Of a stretch of DNA of 64,000 nt, positions 8,148-16,606 are shown piece after piece. A program made the translations under genes and the position numbers. Under the pieces are notes generated by a model that was not told the DNA's origin, did no database searches, and saw nothing but the letters and a program-made list of their open reading frames with translations. How positions within the stretch are numbered: the stretch's first letter is position 1; every line of letters begins with the position of its first letter. Source of the DNA: Burkholderiales bacterium (GTDB lineage: Bacteria > Pseudomonadota > Gammaproteobacteria > Burkholderiales > SG8-41); the NCBI GenBank assembly GCA_019749945.1, contig JAIEPF010000001.1, positions 248,001 to 312,000 of the forward strand, in the 5' to 3' direction.

Positions 8148-8897
8148 ATGGCAGCAGGCAAGGAACTCGCAGGCAAGGTGGCGCTGGTCACCGGCGCGGC
8201 GCGCAACATCGGACGCGCCATTGCCATCGCGCTGGCGGAAGCCGGCGCCACGGTCGCCGTCAATGCCCGCGCAGCCAAGGCTGATGCGGAGGCCGTCGCG
8301 CAGGAAATCCGCGCTGCCGGCGGCAAGGCGGATGTCTTCATCGCCGACATCGCCGACGCTGCCGCCGTCAATGCCATGACGGCGGACATCATCAAACGTT
8401 ACGGCAAAATCGACATCCTGATTCTCAACGCCTCGATCCGCAAGGAAACCGCCTTCATCGACATGAGCTTTGAAGAATGGCGCAGCCTGCTGTCGATCAC
8501 GCTGGACGGCTCCTTCCACTGCACCAAGGCCTGCCTGCCCGCCATGATCAAGGCAGGCGGCGGCAGCATCGTCACCTTGGGCGGCATGACCGCGCTGTCC
8601 GGCGCCAAAAAACGCGTGCACGGCTCCGTCGGCAAACACGGCCTGTGGGGCATGACCCGCGCGCTGGCCAAGGAACTCGGTGAATACAGGATCAACGTCA
8701 ATTGCGTGGCGCCGGGCCAGATGGACACCGAGCGCGCCGCCGGCCGCTCGGAGCGCGCACCGGTCACCAACGTGCCGATGGGCCGCCGCTCAACACCGGA
8801 AGAAGTCGCCGGCCTCGTGCGTTACCTGTGCACACCGGCCGCGGCAATGATCAGCGGGCAGTTGATCTACGTCGACGGCGGGCAACAGATGTTTTAG
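8148..8897 (+). CDS. SDR-family protein lacking the catalytic Tyr
   Basis: 249-aa Rossmann protein of the short-chain dehydrogenase family, strong RBS GGAGGTGGA before ATG 8148. The cofactor loop reads TGAARNIG (Asn for Gly in TGxxxGxG) and the usual NNAG is LNAS. At the active site Lys163 is kept, but the Tyr expected at 159 is Gly (HGSVGK), and the Ser strand reads IVTLGG. A close paralog at 15165-15917 shares these changes. It may use another acid, His158, or may not be an oxidoreductase. It ends with INVNCVAPGQMDT and YVDGGQQMF, as usual for the fold. Confidence 0.88.
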   Translation: MAAGKELAGKVALVTGAARNIGRAIAIALAEAGATVAVNARAAKADAEAVAQEIRAAGGKADVFIADIADAAAVNAMTADIIKRYGKIDILILNASIRKETAFIDMSFEEWRSLLSITLDGSFHCTKACLPAMIKAGGGSIVTLGGMTALSGAKKRVHGSVGKHGLWGMTRALAKELGEYRINVNCVAPGQMDTERAAGRSERAPVTNVPMGRRSTPEEVAGLVRYLCTPAAAMISGQLIYVDGGQQMF

Positions 8898-8942
8898 GGC
8901 TTACTCTTGCACCAGCCAATGCCTGACGCACCAAGCTCCAAT

Positions 8943-9042
8943 TCGTCATTCCGGCACGCCCCGAAGGGAAGCCCCCTTGGGAGGCAAGCCGGAATCCAGG
9001 AATCCCTTTCATGCTCATGGATATAACATGGATTCCGGCTCA
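8943..9042. repeat. REP-like palindromic element
   Basis: GTCATTCCGGC (8946-8956) pairs with GCCGGAATCCAG near 8990, and a second GATTCCGGC lies near 9030. The TCCGGC/GCCGGAAT core is of the type found as short dispersed repeats in many proteobacteria. It lies between the SDR gene and the convergent PIN gene. Confidence 0.6.
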
Positions 9043-9060
9043 GGTTGCGCCTGTTGCGTT

Positions 9061-9486
9061 TTACCTGCCCGGCATTAACCGCGAGAACGCCTCGCCCGCG
9101 GTGACGATGTCGATACCCTGATAACGTTTGAGATTCAGCAGGTCGCTGTCGCCCGAGACGATCAGATCAGCCTGTGCCGCCAGTGCGCAAGCGAGCACAT
9201 GGTCGTCGTCGGGGTCAGTGATGATCACTGGTGGCACACTGGCAGGCGTGATGATTCTCGCCAGATTCATGTAGTTTTGTAACGCGCCGTCCGGATACGT
9301 ATTTGCGGCGCGCACAGCGTCGGAGAATTTTCCCCGCCCGATCACATCAGCCAGTTCTGCGAGCAATCGTGCTGTGGTGTAGAAGGCAATGTCGCGATTG
9401 TCGCGCGCTGCCGCAATCAACCTGTGCGGCGCGCCTTTCCAGAACAGCGCGGAAATGACAGTGTTGGTATCCAGTACGAGACGCAT
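9061..9486 (-). CDS. PIN-domain toxin of a VapBC-like pair
   Basis: 141 aa. PIN ribonuclease fold with acidic metal ligands: LVLDTNTVISALF at the start, DPDDDH in the middle and VSGDSDLLNL near the end. I choose ATG 9486 (MRLVLDTN); a TTG at 9501 would overlap the antitoxin stop by four bases and is a real alternative. It directly follows the antitoxin gene on the same strand. It belongs to the COG1569-type PIN family and presumably cleaves RNA when unchecked. Confidence 0.88.
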   Translation of the reverse strand: MRLVLDTNTVISALFWKGAPHRLIAAARDNRDIAFYTTARLLAELADVIGRGKFSDAVRAANTYPDGALQNYMNLARIITPASVPPVIITDPDDDHVLACALAAQADLIVSGDSDLLNLKRYQGIDIVTAGEAFSRLMPGR

Positions 9487-9497
9487 ATCGCGTCGTA

Positions 9498-9743
9498 TCA
9501 ATGGCCTGCGCGCTTTCGCTCCAACCGGTATGCATTAATTTCAGCCTGAATATCTTCTTCGGACATAGGCGGGATATCAGCGGACTCGACACGATCGGCA
9601 TTCGACAAAAAATCGTCAAATGCTTTATCCCGCAGTGCGCCGGCAATGATCTGCGCAAGCACTTTCGGCGCAAGCAAACCGGCTTGCCTTGCCTTTGTAG
9701 CCAAGCTATCCGGCAGTTCCAATGTAACTTCGAGAATCGTCAT
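9498..9743 (-). CDS. Antitoxin partner of the PIN toxin
   Basis: 81 aa, acidic and helical (LPDSLATKARQAGL, SEEDIQAEINAYR). ATG 9743 has AAAGGGA upstream; the longer frame to 9836 lacks an RBS. The N-terminal strand MTILEVTLELP suggests a ribbon-helix-helix-type DNA-binding start, with the C-terminal half probably gripping the toxin. Placement just before the toxin, with 11 bases between them, fits a TA operon that represses itself. Confidence 0.75.
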   Translation of the reverse strand: MTILEVTLELPDSLATKARQAGLLAPKVLAQIIAGALRDKAFDDFLSNADRVESADIPPMSEEDIQAEINAYRLERKRAGH

Positions 9744-10080
9744 GTTGGCATTTCCCTTTAATACGGGCATGCCGCTGATTCTACGCGCCTTGCCATAGCA
9801 CGGGCAAACCGTTACCGCAGAGTCCCTCGGACGCATTTGCTGACGGCATCAGGGAGAAAAGGGGGTCTCGCAAAGCACAGGACATCGAGAGCGTGGCTGC
9901 GAATCGTAACACCGCCCTCTTGCGAGCGCACGCCACCGGGGCTTATGCTTACCAGCAGATCGCGGTGCATTTTGGCGTGCATTTCACCACGGTGGGCCGG
10001 ATCGTGAGGGGCGGGCTTTAGATGCTACTTTGCTAGACCTGACCCCGATTCGTATCGTCCCGCTGCGCTTAAGCCAATTC
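9744..10080. other. Gene-free stretch with mobile-element debris
   Basis: 337 bases between the antitoxin start and the next gene. It holds the RBS/promoter side of the antitoxin (minus strand), a transposase C-terminal remnant (9840-10021) and AGACCTGACCC at 10035-10045, a sequence found again before the radical SAM cassette at 18048-18058. Nothing else is recognisable. Confidence 0.6.
9840..10021 (+). pseudogene. Transposase C-terminal HTH remnant
   Basis: An open stretch without a start codon reads ...AHATGAYAYQQIAVHFG then VHFTTVGRIVR and stops at TAG 10019-10021. This helix-turn-helix tail is typical of the C-terminus of REP-associated (RAYT, Y1 HUH) transposases. Nothing of the catalytic domain remains, so it is a scar of an insertion. 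Confidence 0.65.
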
Positions 10081-10722
10081 ATGACTATTACACTGGACCC
10101 ACAAATTACTGGTAACGTAGGTCTTTACTTCTGCTGCTACAAACTATCGTTAATGGGCTGGAACACAATGCCGACAGCTCGCAACGCGCGCGGAGTAGAT
10201 ATTATTGCTTACAACAAAGATGCATCGCGCTACGTTGGCATTCAAGTCAAAGCACTTAGCAAGCGCAGTCCAGTGCCGCTTGGAACATCGCTGGAAAAAA
10301 TCATGGGCGACTACTGGGTAATTATTAACAAAGTTGCCACTACACCCAGTGTTTTTATTCTACTGCCCGATGAAGTCCGAAAATTAGCGAAGCGTGGAGA
10401 AAAAGAGGGGCGAATTTCGTTTTGGCTACAACCCCGTGAATACGAAAACGAAGTTTTCCACGAAAACTGGGGGCGCATCGGAGATCCACATGATCTACGC
10501 CATCTTGGATACTCTAGGCCCGAGGATATGCGGGCAGACGAAATCTACAGCGCATATGAAAGGCAATTCGGCGAGCCGCTTAGCTTTCCACCTTTGGACT
10601 ATGGACATATAAGCATGTCACCCGAAGAACTAATGCGACATGCATTGAGCGCATTGCAATCAAAACAACGAATTAACTGGAGTGAGCACTTTACGAAACT
10701 AAAGAAAGGGCAGCTTTCGTAG
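10081..10722 (+). CDS. Predicted PD-(D/E)XK-like nuclease-fold protein
   Basis: 213 aa, start ATG 10081 (MTITLDPQITGNVGLYF). The N-terminal half has helix-strand features followed by GVDIIAYN and VGIQVKA, spaced like the D...(E/Q)xK core of restriction-endonuclease-fold proteins, the Gln replacing Glu. The C-terminal half is charged and unrecognised. The gene is visibly poorer in GC than its neighbours and lies between a transposase remnant and a partial REP copy, so it was probably acquired. Stand-alone; a DNA-related role is inference. Confidence 0.65.
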   Translation: MTITLDPQITGNVGLYFCCYKLSLMGWNTMPTARNARGVDIIAYNKDASRYVGIQVKALSKRSPVPLGTSLEKIMGDYWVIINKVATTPSVFILLPDEVRKLAKRGEKEGRISFWLQPREYENEVFHENWGRIGDPHDLRHLGYSRPEDMRADEIYSAYERQFGEPLSFPPLDYGHISMSPEELMRHALSALQSKQRINWSEHFTKLKKGQLS

Positions 10723-10731
10723 GGTTCAGGC

Positions 10732-10754
10732 TTTCATTCGGCGGATGGCGCCGC
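10732..10754 (+). repeat. Partial REP copy
   Basis: 23 bases starting TTTCATTCGGCGGAT match, with two changes, the outer half of the REP that flanks the RAYT pseudogene at 27444. It lies directly after the acquired nuclease-like gene. Confidence 0.6.
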
Positions 10755-10820
10755 AATACCTTGTTATTAATTTGTTTTTCTTGGCGCTCTTGGCGTCTTG
10801 GCGGTAATCAAATCTCAGTT

Positions 10821-12605
10821 TCAAACCGCGTCCTCATGCATGAACTGCAGGCGCGCCAGATGGGCATACAGCCCGTCGGCGCGCAGCAGTTCATCGTGGG
10901 TGCCGGTTGAATGCAGGCGGCCGCGGTCGAGCACAAGGATGCGGTCGGCGTTGCGCACCGTCGCCAGACGATGCGCAATCACCAGCGTGGTGCGGCCGCT
11001 GGCGAGTTGCTCCAGCGCCGCCGCGACCTGGCGTTCGCTTTCGGCGTCGAGTGAACTGGTCGCTTCATCGAGCAGCAGGATCGGCCGGTCGGCGAGCAGG
11101 GCGCGCGCGATCGACAAACGCTGGCGCTGGCCGCCCGAGAGGCGGATGCCGCGTTCACCCAAGTCGGTATCAAAACCCTGTGGCAGGCGCTCGATGAATT
11201 CCAGCGCATGCGCCGCGGCGCAGGCCGCGCGCACTTCGTCCCCGGTCGCAGCCGGCCGGCCGAAACGCACATTTTCGGTGACGCTGGCGGCGAAGATCAC
11301 CGGGTCCTGCGACACCAGCGCCACCAGCCGCCGCAGCGCCAGCGGGTCGCAATGGCGGATGTCGGCGCCGTCGATCAGGATGCGGCCCGACTGCGGATCA
11401 TAAAAACGCAGCAGCAGCGCGAAGATCGTGGTCTTGCCCGCGCCCGACGGCCCGACCAGCGCCAGCCGTTCACCGGGATGGACTTCAAATGACAGCGCCG
11501 CCAGCGCAGCGGCATCGGGCCGCGTCGGATAGGCAAAGTTCACGCCTTCAAAACGGATCGCGCCGCGGATCTGCGCCGGCAGTTCGATGCGCGGCGCCGC
11601 GGCGGTCAGTTCCGGCTGCGTATCGAGCAATTCCATCAGGCGTTCGGTCGCGCCCGCCGCGCGCTGGATTTCGCCCCACACTTCGGACAGGGTGCCGGCG
11701 CCGCTGGCGACGATGCCGGCGTAAAACACAAAAGCTGAGAGTTCGCCGGCGGTAAGGCGTCCTTCCAGCACGTCATGGCCGCCGATCCACAGGATCACGC
11801 CCACCGCGCAAAAGGCGATCAGCATCACCGACGCAATCAGCCAGGCCTTGACGCGGATGCGGTCGACGCCCGCGTCATAAGCGGCTTCGGTGGCGGCATC
11901 AAAGGCCTCGCGTGTGCGCGTTTCATGGCCATAGGCCTGCACGGTGCGGATTTCGTGCATCGCTTCGTCGACATGCGACGACACTTCGGCGACGCGGTCC
12001 TGGTTGGCGCGCGACAGGCGGCGCACGCGGCGGCCGACCAGCAGTATGGGAATCAGCGTCGCCGGCACGCCGAGCACGATCAGCGCGGCCAGCTTCGGGC
12101 TGGTGGTGAACAGCAGCACCAGCGCGCCGATCATCATCAGGCCGTTGCGCAGGAACATCGACAGGCCGAAACCGATGACCTGGCGCAGCTGGTCGCTGTC
12201 ATTGGTCAGCCGCGACACGATGTCGCCGGTGCGCGTGGCGTCGAAAAACGCCGGCGACAGGGTCAGCGTATGGGCGAATACCGCGCGCCGCAGGTCGGCG
12301 ATCACCCGTTCGCCGACGCTCATCATCAGGTAAAAACGCGTGAAGGTCGCCACCGACAGCACCACCGCCACCGCAATCACGCCGGCCAGCGCCGCATTGA
12401 GCATCGCCGGATTGCCGCTGCCGAAACCGGAGTCGATGACGAAGCGCAGCCCCTGCCCCAGCGCCAGCACGCAGCCCGCGGCGGTCACCAGCGCAATCAG
12501 CGCGCCGGCGATGCGCCAGCGGTAGGGCGCCAGAAACCGCAGCAGGCGGCGCAATTGGGGCACGCTGCCGGTGGCGGGAACAATCGTTGGGTTTATCGCG
12601 GGCAT
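10821..12605 (-). CDS. ABC exporter, fused membrane and ATPase domains
   Basis: 594 aa, half-transporter of the ABCB/MsbA type that works as a homodimer in the inner membrane. Residues about 30-310 form six membrane helices; the C-terminal ATPase has Walker A GPSGAGKTT, the Q-loop SQDPVIF, signature LSGGQRQR and Walker B LLLDEATSS, then the H-loop IAHRLATV. Start ATG 12605. It is the last gene of a probable operon (Bug receptor, hydrolase, lipoprotein, exporter), 36 bases behind the lipoprotein. Substrate cannot be told; lipid or drug export is the family norm. Confidence 0.93.
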   Translation of the reverse strand: MPAINPTIVPATGSVPQLRRLLRFLAPYRWRIAGALIALVTAAGCVLALGQGLRFVIDSGFGSGNPAMLNAALAGVIAVAVVLSVATFTRFYLMMSVGERVIADLRRAVFAHTLTLSPAFFDATRTGDIVSRLTNDSDQLRQVIGFGLSMFLRNGLMMIGALVLLFTTSPKLAALIVLGVPATLIPILLVGRRVRRLSRANQDRVAEVSSHVDEAMHEIRTVQAYGHETRTREAFDAATEAAYDAGVDRIRVKAWLIASVMLIAFCAVGVILWIGGHDVLEGRLTAGELSAFVFYAGIVASGAGTLSEVWGEIQRAAGATERLMELLDTQPELTAAAPRIELPAQIRGAIRFEGVNFAYPTRPDAAALAALSFEVHPGERLALVGPSGAGKTTIFALLLRFYDPQSGRILIDGADIRHCDPLALRRLVALVSQDPVIFAASVTENVRFGRPAATGDEVRAACAAAHALEFIERLPQGFDTDLGERGIRLSGGQRQRLSIARALLADRPILLLDEATSSLDAESERQVAAALEQLASGRTTLVIAHRLATVRNADRILVLDRGRLHSTGTHDELLRADGLYAHLARLQFMHEDAV

Positions 12606-12641
12606 GCGGCTATTCTACGACCCGACCTGCCGCGGAGCGGT

Positions 12642-13109
12642 TCACAGCTGCCGCACGTTGATGCGCACCACGAGTTGCGGCGCATTAAGCGTCACGGTCG
12701 CCGGTTTCAGCGGGACGATGTTCATTTCATATTCCGCCTCGGCCGGCAGATCCACCCGCATCACCGGCTGCAGCAGCGAGGTCGGCGGCGGTGCAGACCC
12801 CACCGGGTTGCTGTTCTCCGGGCTGTTGACCTGGAAATCCTGTGTCTGGATGACCTTGCCGTCCGCACTCAGGGTCGCGCGATAACTGTTCCATTGCCCG
12901 CCCTCCTCACGCCTGCCCCAGGCAAAATCGGCATGCAGAGTAAACGCCACCGGATTCATGTCGGGCTTCAGCAGGATGCGCACCGGCGCATAACCGCCGT
13001 CGGCGGCCGGCTGCAATGGAATCCGCGCCGCTTCCTCGCCGCCGATCAGGCCATCGCAGCCGGCGAAAAAAACCGCCAGTGTCGCCGCGGCGAGCGCCTG
13101 CCGCATCAT
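12642..13109 (-). CDS. Putative lipoprotein
   Basis: 155 aa. The start at ATG 13109 overlaps the hydrolase stop as TGATG, indicating translational coupling; another ATG follows at once. Residues 1-18 form a lipoprotein signal ending in FFAGC. The mature protein is beta-rich with no family I recognise (PVRILLKPDMNPVAF, EYEMNIVPLKPATVTL). It is probably anchored in an outer or inner membrane leaflet and could assist the neighbouring ABC exporter, but that is only context. Confidence 0.75.
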   Translation of the reverse strand: MMRQALAAATLAVFFAGCDGLIGGEEAARIPLQPAADGGYAPVRILLKPDMNPVAFTLHADFAWGRREEGGQWNSYRATLSADGKVIQTQDFQVNSPENSNPVGSAPPPTSLLQPVMRVDLPAEAEYEMNIVPLKPATVTLNAPQLVVRINVRQL

Positions 13110-13897
13110 CAACGGGAATGTTTGCCGAGGAATTCGGTCAAGGCCCTGTTGAATATCGCCGGCTGCTCGACGTTCGACAGATGCGCCGCCGACGGAATGA
13201 TCAGCAGCTCGGAGCCGCGCAGATTGGCCTGGATCTGCCGCGCCATTTCCGGCGGCGTGCCGTGGTCATGTTCACCGACGATGACCAGCGCCGGACAGTC
13301 GATTTCCTTCAGCCGGTCGAGCACATCGATTTTGGCGATGGCCTCACAGCAGCCGGCAAAACCGTTCACCGGCGTGCTGCGGATGTCATTGCCGATGCGC
13401 GCCATCACCGCCGGATTCGCCTGGCGGTACGGCTCGGTGAACCAGCGGCCCAGCGTGCCCTCGACCAGCGCGTCCATGCCCTTTTCGCGCGCCATGCGCA
13501 CGCGGTCCCCCCACATCTGCTCGGCGTTCGGCGGCCGGCGGCTGGTGGTATCCGCCAGCACCATGCTCTGGAACACGCCGGGATATTTCAGCGCATAGGT
13601 CTCGCCGATCATGCCGCCCATCGACAGGCCCACCCAGTGCGTGCGCCTGATGCCGAGTTCGGCAAACAGGCCGTGCAGATCATCCGCCATCTGCTCCAGC
13701 GTGTAGCTGCCACCGGGCGCGCTGCTCGCACCATGGCCGCGGGTGTCGAAGCGCAACACCTTGTAGTTTTTCTTCAGCACTTCCATCTGCGGATCCCACA
13801 TCGACAGATTGCAGGCCAGCGAATGCGACATCGTCAGCCACGGGCCCTCGCCCTCGATCACGCAGTTGATCTCAATGCCGTTGGTTTTGATTTTCAT
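13109..13897 (-). CDS. Alpha/beta hydrolase, enol-lactonase-like
   Basis: 262 aa resembling 3-oxoadipate enol-lactone hydrolases (PcaD). The nucleophile is in VGLSMGGMIG, preceded by RFDTRGHGAS; Asp is near LVIVGEHDHGTPPEM and His in SAAHLSNVEQPAIF. ATG 13897 is preceded by AAGGGA; a second ATG lies one codon upstream. It sits 15 bases after the Bug gene and overlaps the lipoprotein gene. A role in opening a lactone or ester taken up by that receptor is plausible but unproven. No other beta-ketoadipate genes are close by. Confidence 0.88.
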   Translation of the reverse strand: MKIKTNGIEINCVIEGEGPWLTMSHSLACNLSMWDPQMEVLKKNYKVLRFDTRGHGASSAPGGSYTLEQMADDLHGLFAELGIRRTHWVGLSMGGMIGETYALKYPGVFQSMVLADTTSRRPPNAEQMWGDRVRMAREKGMDALVEGTLGRWFTEPYRQANPAVMARIGNDIRSTPVNGFAGCCEAIAKIDVLDRLKEIDCPALVIVGEHDHGTPPEMARQIQANLRGSELLIIPSAAHLSNVEQPAIFNRALTEFLGKHSR

Positions 13898-13912
13898 CAT
13901 TCACTTCCCTTT

Positions 13913-14899
13913 TTACTGTGCTTTGATGTTGCCGGCCCTGGCGAGCCGGGTGAAGGTGGCGATATCCGCGGCGATCAACTTGTCAAAATCCGCAGGTGTG
14001 GTCGGGCTGGGCTCGAGGCCGATCGGCGCCCAGCGTTTGCGCAATTCGGGGTCGCCGAGGATGCGCGTGATTTCGCGATTCAGTTTGCTGATCAGCGGCC
14101 GCGGCGTCTGCGCCGCGGTCAGCACGCCGAACCACAACACGGCATCGTAACCGGGCACGCCCGATTCGGCGATGGTCGGTACATTGGGCAACAGCGTATC
14201 GCGCTGCAGCGAGGACACGCCGAGGCCGACCAGTTTGCCGTCGCGCACCAGGCTCAGGGCATTGGCGATCGGCGCCATGAAAAACTGCATGCGCCCGGTC
14301 ATCGCCTCGGTCAGCGCTTCGGGGATGCCCTTGAACGGAATGTGCAGGACTTCGATTCTGGCCATGTTGACCAGCAGTTCGCCGGCGAAATGCGAACCGC
14401 TGCCGGTGCCGGCCGAGGAAAAATTGAGCTGTCCCGGTTTGGCGCGCGCCGCGGCGATCAGGTCCTTGGTGCTTTTGAATCCGGCGCTGGGCGAGGCCAC
14501 CAGCACATACTTCGAGACCGCCGACAGTGAAATGCCGGTGAGATCACGCCGCGCATCGTACGGCAGTTTGTCGTAGATGGCCGGCGCCACCGCGTGGGCC
14601 GACGACACCGACAGCAGCGTGTAACCGTCAGGGTTCGCGCCCGCCGCGAGATTGGCGGCGATGGTGCCGCCGGCCCCCGGGCGGTTATCGACGACGACCT
14701 GCTGCCTGAATTCTTCGCTCAGCTTCTGCGCGATATGACGCGCGGTGATGTCCGGTCCGCCGCCCGGCGTGAACCCGACCAGGATGCGGATCGGCTTGAC
14801 CGGGTATTCCCCGCCCGGCTGCGCCGCCTGCGCCGCGATCGGCAGCGTGGGCAGCATCGAAAAAACCGCCAGCGCAGTGATGCCTGTCAGCAACTTCAT
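13913..14899 (-). CDS. Bug/TctC-family substrate-binding protein
   Basis: 328 aa. ATG 14899 lies behind CTGGAGGAATC; the 42 bases before it in frame are not needed. Signal peptide MKLLTGITALAVFSMLP, cleavage near QA|AQPG. Family marks: RILVGFTPGGGPDITAR, VDNRPGAGG, NPDGYTL, LHIPFKGIPEAL. It leads an operon with a hydrolase, lipoprotein and ABC exporter, and is divergent (265-base gap) from the second Tyr-less SDR, repeating the arrangement seen at 7.0-8.9 kb. Confidence 0.92.
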   Translation of the reverse strand: MKLLTGITALAVFSMLPTLPIAAQAAQPGGEYPVKPIRILVGFTPGGGPDITARHIAQKLSEEFRQQVVVDNRPGAGGTIAANLAAGANPDGYTLLSVSSAHAVAPAIYDKLPYDARRDLTGISLSAVSKYVLVASPSAGFKSTKDLIAAARAKPGQLNFSSAGTGSGSHFAGELLVNMARIEVLHIPFKGIPEALTEAMTGRMQFFMAPIANALSLVRDGKLVGLGVSSLQRDTLLPNVPTIAESGVPGYDAVLWFGVLTAAQTPRPLISKLNREITRILGDPELRKRWAPIGLEPSPTTPADFDKLIAADIATFTRLARAGNIKAQ

Positions 14900-15069
14900 G
14901 ATTCCTCCAGACCGGTTCCGCTCGACCATCAGGGCGTGCACTATACCAGCCCGCTTGCGCTGTCACAGCATATGGACCGTCTCCGCCGGCGGTCGCAAGC
15001 GCCGGCGTTCCCCGTTATGCTTCTGGCACGTTCCAAATCTCCGGCAATTCGTTATCAGACGAATTGCCG

Positions 15070-15118
15070 CACTTATCTCCCCTCTCCGGGGGGAGAGGGG
15101 TCGGGGGTGAGGGGCAGA
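15070..15118. repeat. Dispersed palindromic repeat (CTCCCCTCTCC type)
   Basis: CTCCCCTCTCC and GGAGAGGGG form a strong hairpin around 15077-15100, followed by GTCGGGGGTGAGG. This is a common proteobacterial intergenic repeat. It fills part of the 265-base gap between the divergent Bug and SDR genes. Confidence 0.7.
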
Positions 15119-15164
15119 CTTCACAACTATTTCTGCATATGCAAAAAAACTCAGAGCTTGGAGC

Positions 15165-15917
15165 ATGACTACATCCCCTGAACTGAATGGCCGGGTCGCC
15201 CTCATCACCGGCGCGGCCAAAAACATCGGTCGCGCCATCGCACTCGAGCTGGCGGCGGCCGGCGCCACAGTCGCGATCAATACCCGCGCTTCGCGCGCCG
15301 AGGCCGAGGCCGTCGCCGCGGAAATCCGCGCCGCCGGCGGCAGCGCCGCAGTCTATATCGCGGACATCGCCGATGCCGGCGCGGTGCAGCGGATGTGCGC
15401 TGCGGTTGCGGCCGAACTCGGCGCCATCGACATCCTCGTGCTCAACGCTTCGGTGCGCCGCGAAATTCCTTTTACCGAAATGACCTTCGAGGAATGGCGC
15501 CAGGTCATGGCGATTTCGCTGGACGGCGCCTTCCATTGCGTGAAGGCCGTGCTGCCCGGCATGATCAGTGCCGGCGGCGGCCACATCATCACGCTGGCCG
15601 GCGACACCGCGCTGACCGGCGCGGTCGGCAAGGTGCACAGCTCATCGGCCAAAAGCGGGCTCGCCGGCATGACGCGCGCACTGGCGCGTGAACTGGGGCC
15701 CAAGGGCATCCGCGTCAACTGCGTGTCGCCGGGACACTTCAACACCACACGCCCTGCGGGCCGCGCCGCGCGGCCCGCGGCCTCCGGCCACATTCCGCTG
15801 GGTCGTTATGGTGAAGCCGATGAAATCGCCGCCACCGTGCGTTTCCTCTGCGGCCGCGGCGGCGGCTTCACCACCGGCCAGATCATCCACGTCAACGGCG
15901 GCCAATGGATGTTCTAA
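15165..15917 (+). CDS. SDR-family protein lacking the catalytic Tyr (paralog)
   Basis: 250 aa, start ATG 15165 behind TTGGAG. Clearly a sister of the protein at 8148: same TGAAKNIG loop, LNAS in place of NNAG, EEWR helix, and Lys163 in HSSSAK where Tyr159 should be Ser. The end, GQIIHVNGGQWMF, keeps the dimer-interface tail. It heads a plus-strand run with a carboxymuconolactone-decarboxylase-like gene (37-base gap) and an MFS transporter. The shared loss of Tyr in two paralogs argues for a selected change rather than decay. Confidence 0.88.
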   Translation: MTTSPELNGRVALITGAAKNIGRAIALELAAAGATVAINTRASRAEAEAVAAEIRAAGGSAAVYIADIADAGAVQRMCAAVAAELGAIDILVLNASVRREIPFTEMTFEEWRQVMAISLDGAFHCVKAVLPGMISAGGGHIITLAGDTALTGAVGKVHSSSAKSGLAGMTRALARELGPKGIRVNCVSPGHFNTTRPAGRAARPAASGHIPLGRYGEADEIAATVRFLCGRGGGFTTGQIIHVNGGQWMF

Positions 15918-15924
15918 AAATATC

Positions 15925-15943
15925 AATAAAAACAAATATTTAC
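15925..15943 (+). repeat. AT-rich 19-bp motif, copy 3
   Basis: AATAAAAACAAATATTTAC, within the 37-base gap between the SDR and the next gene, 11 bases before that gene's start codon. It precedes the weak RBS AGGATA. Confidence 0.6.
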
Positions 15944-15954
15944 AGGATACATCG

Positions 15955-16530
15955 ATGACGACAAAACTGCCCGAACGTTTTCCCGCCATTCCGCCGGAGC
16001 AATGGACGGAAGCACAGAAAAAAGTCGCCGCAACCATCGCCTCCGGACCGCGCGGTGAAGTGCGCGGCCCCTTCCTCGCGCTGCTGCGCAGCCCCGGCCT
16101 CGCGCAGACGGTGCAGCAGGTCGGTGAATACCTGCGCTTCCAATGCCCGCTCGACCGCCGCATCGCCGAAATGGCGACGCTGATGGCGGCGCGGCACTGG
16201 ACGCAGCAATATGAATGGCAGTCGCATTACAAACACGCGATGAAAGCCGGCCTCAGTCCGGCCGTGGCCCAGGCCATCGCCGAAGGCCGTCGTCCGCAGG
16301 ACATGGCCGCGGACGAGGAGGCGCTCTACGACATGCTCACCGAAGCGCTGCACAACCAGAGCGTCTGCGACGCCACCTATGACCGCGCGCTCAAGGTGTT
16401 CGGCGAACAGGGCGTGATCGAACTGATCGCGGTGGCCGGTTATTACGCGATGCTGGCGATGATCCTCAACGTCGGGCGCAAGGCCCTGCCCGCCGGCCAG
16501 GAGCCGATGCTGCCCTGGTTTCCACATTAA
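15955..16530 (+). CDS. Carboxymuconolactone decarboxylase family protein
   Basis: 191 aa, all-helical AhpD/CMD fold. ATG 15955 is preceded by AGGATA. The central helix MAARHWTQQYEWQSHYKHA carries the Glu/His residues typical of the decarboxylase branch. There is no CxxC pair, so peroxiredoxin reductase (AhpD) activity is unlikely. It lies between the SDR and an MFS permease, and is probably part of the same catabolic operon; substrate unknown. Confidence 0.87.
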   Translation: MTTKLPERFPAIPPEQWTEAQKKVAATIASGPRGEVRGPFLALLRSPGLAQTVQQVGEYLRFQCPLDRRIAEMATLMAARHWTQQYEWQSHYKHAMKAGLSPAVAQAIAEGRRPQDMAADEEALYDMLTEALHNQSVCDATYDRALKVFGEQGVIELIAVAGYYAMLAMILNVGRKALPAGQEPMLPWFPH

Positions 16531-16606
16531 AATTCCCAGCCTGAGCACGCAACCCTCCTCGCTGTTCCTGCTGCTCGCGCTGCTGGCGGGGCACACCTTT
16601 GCGTCG

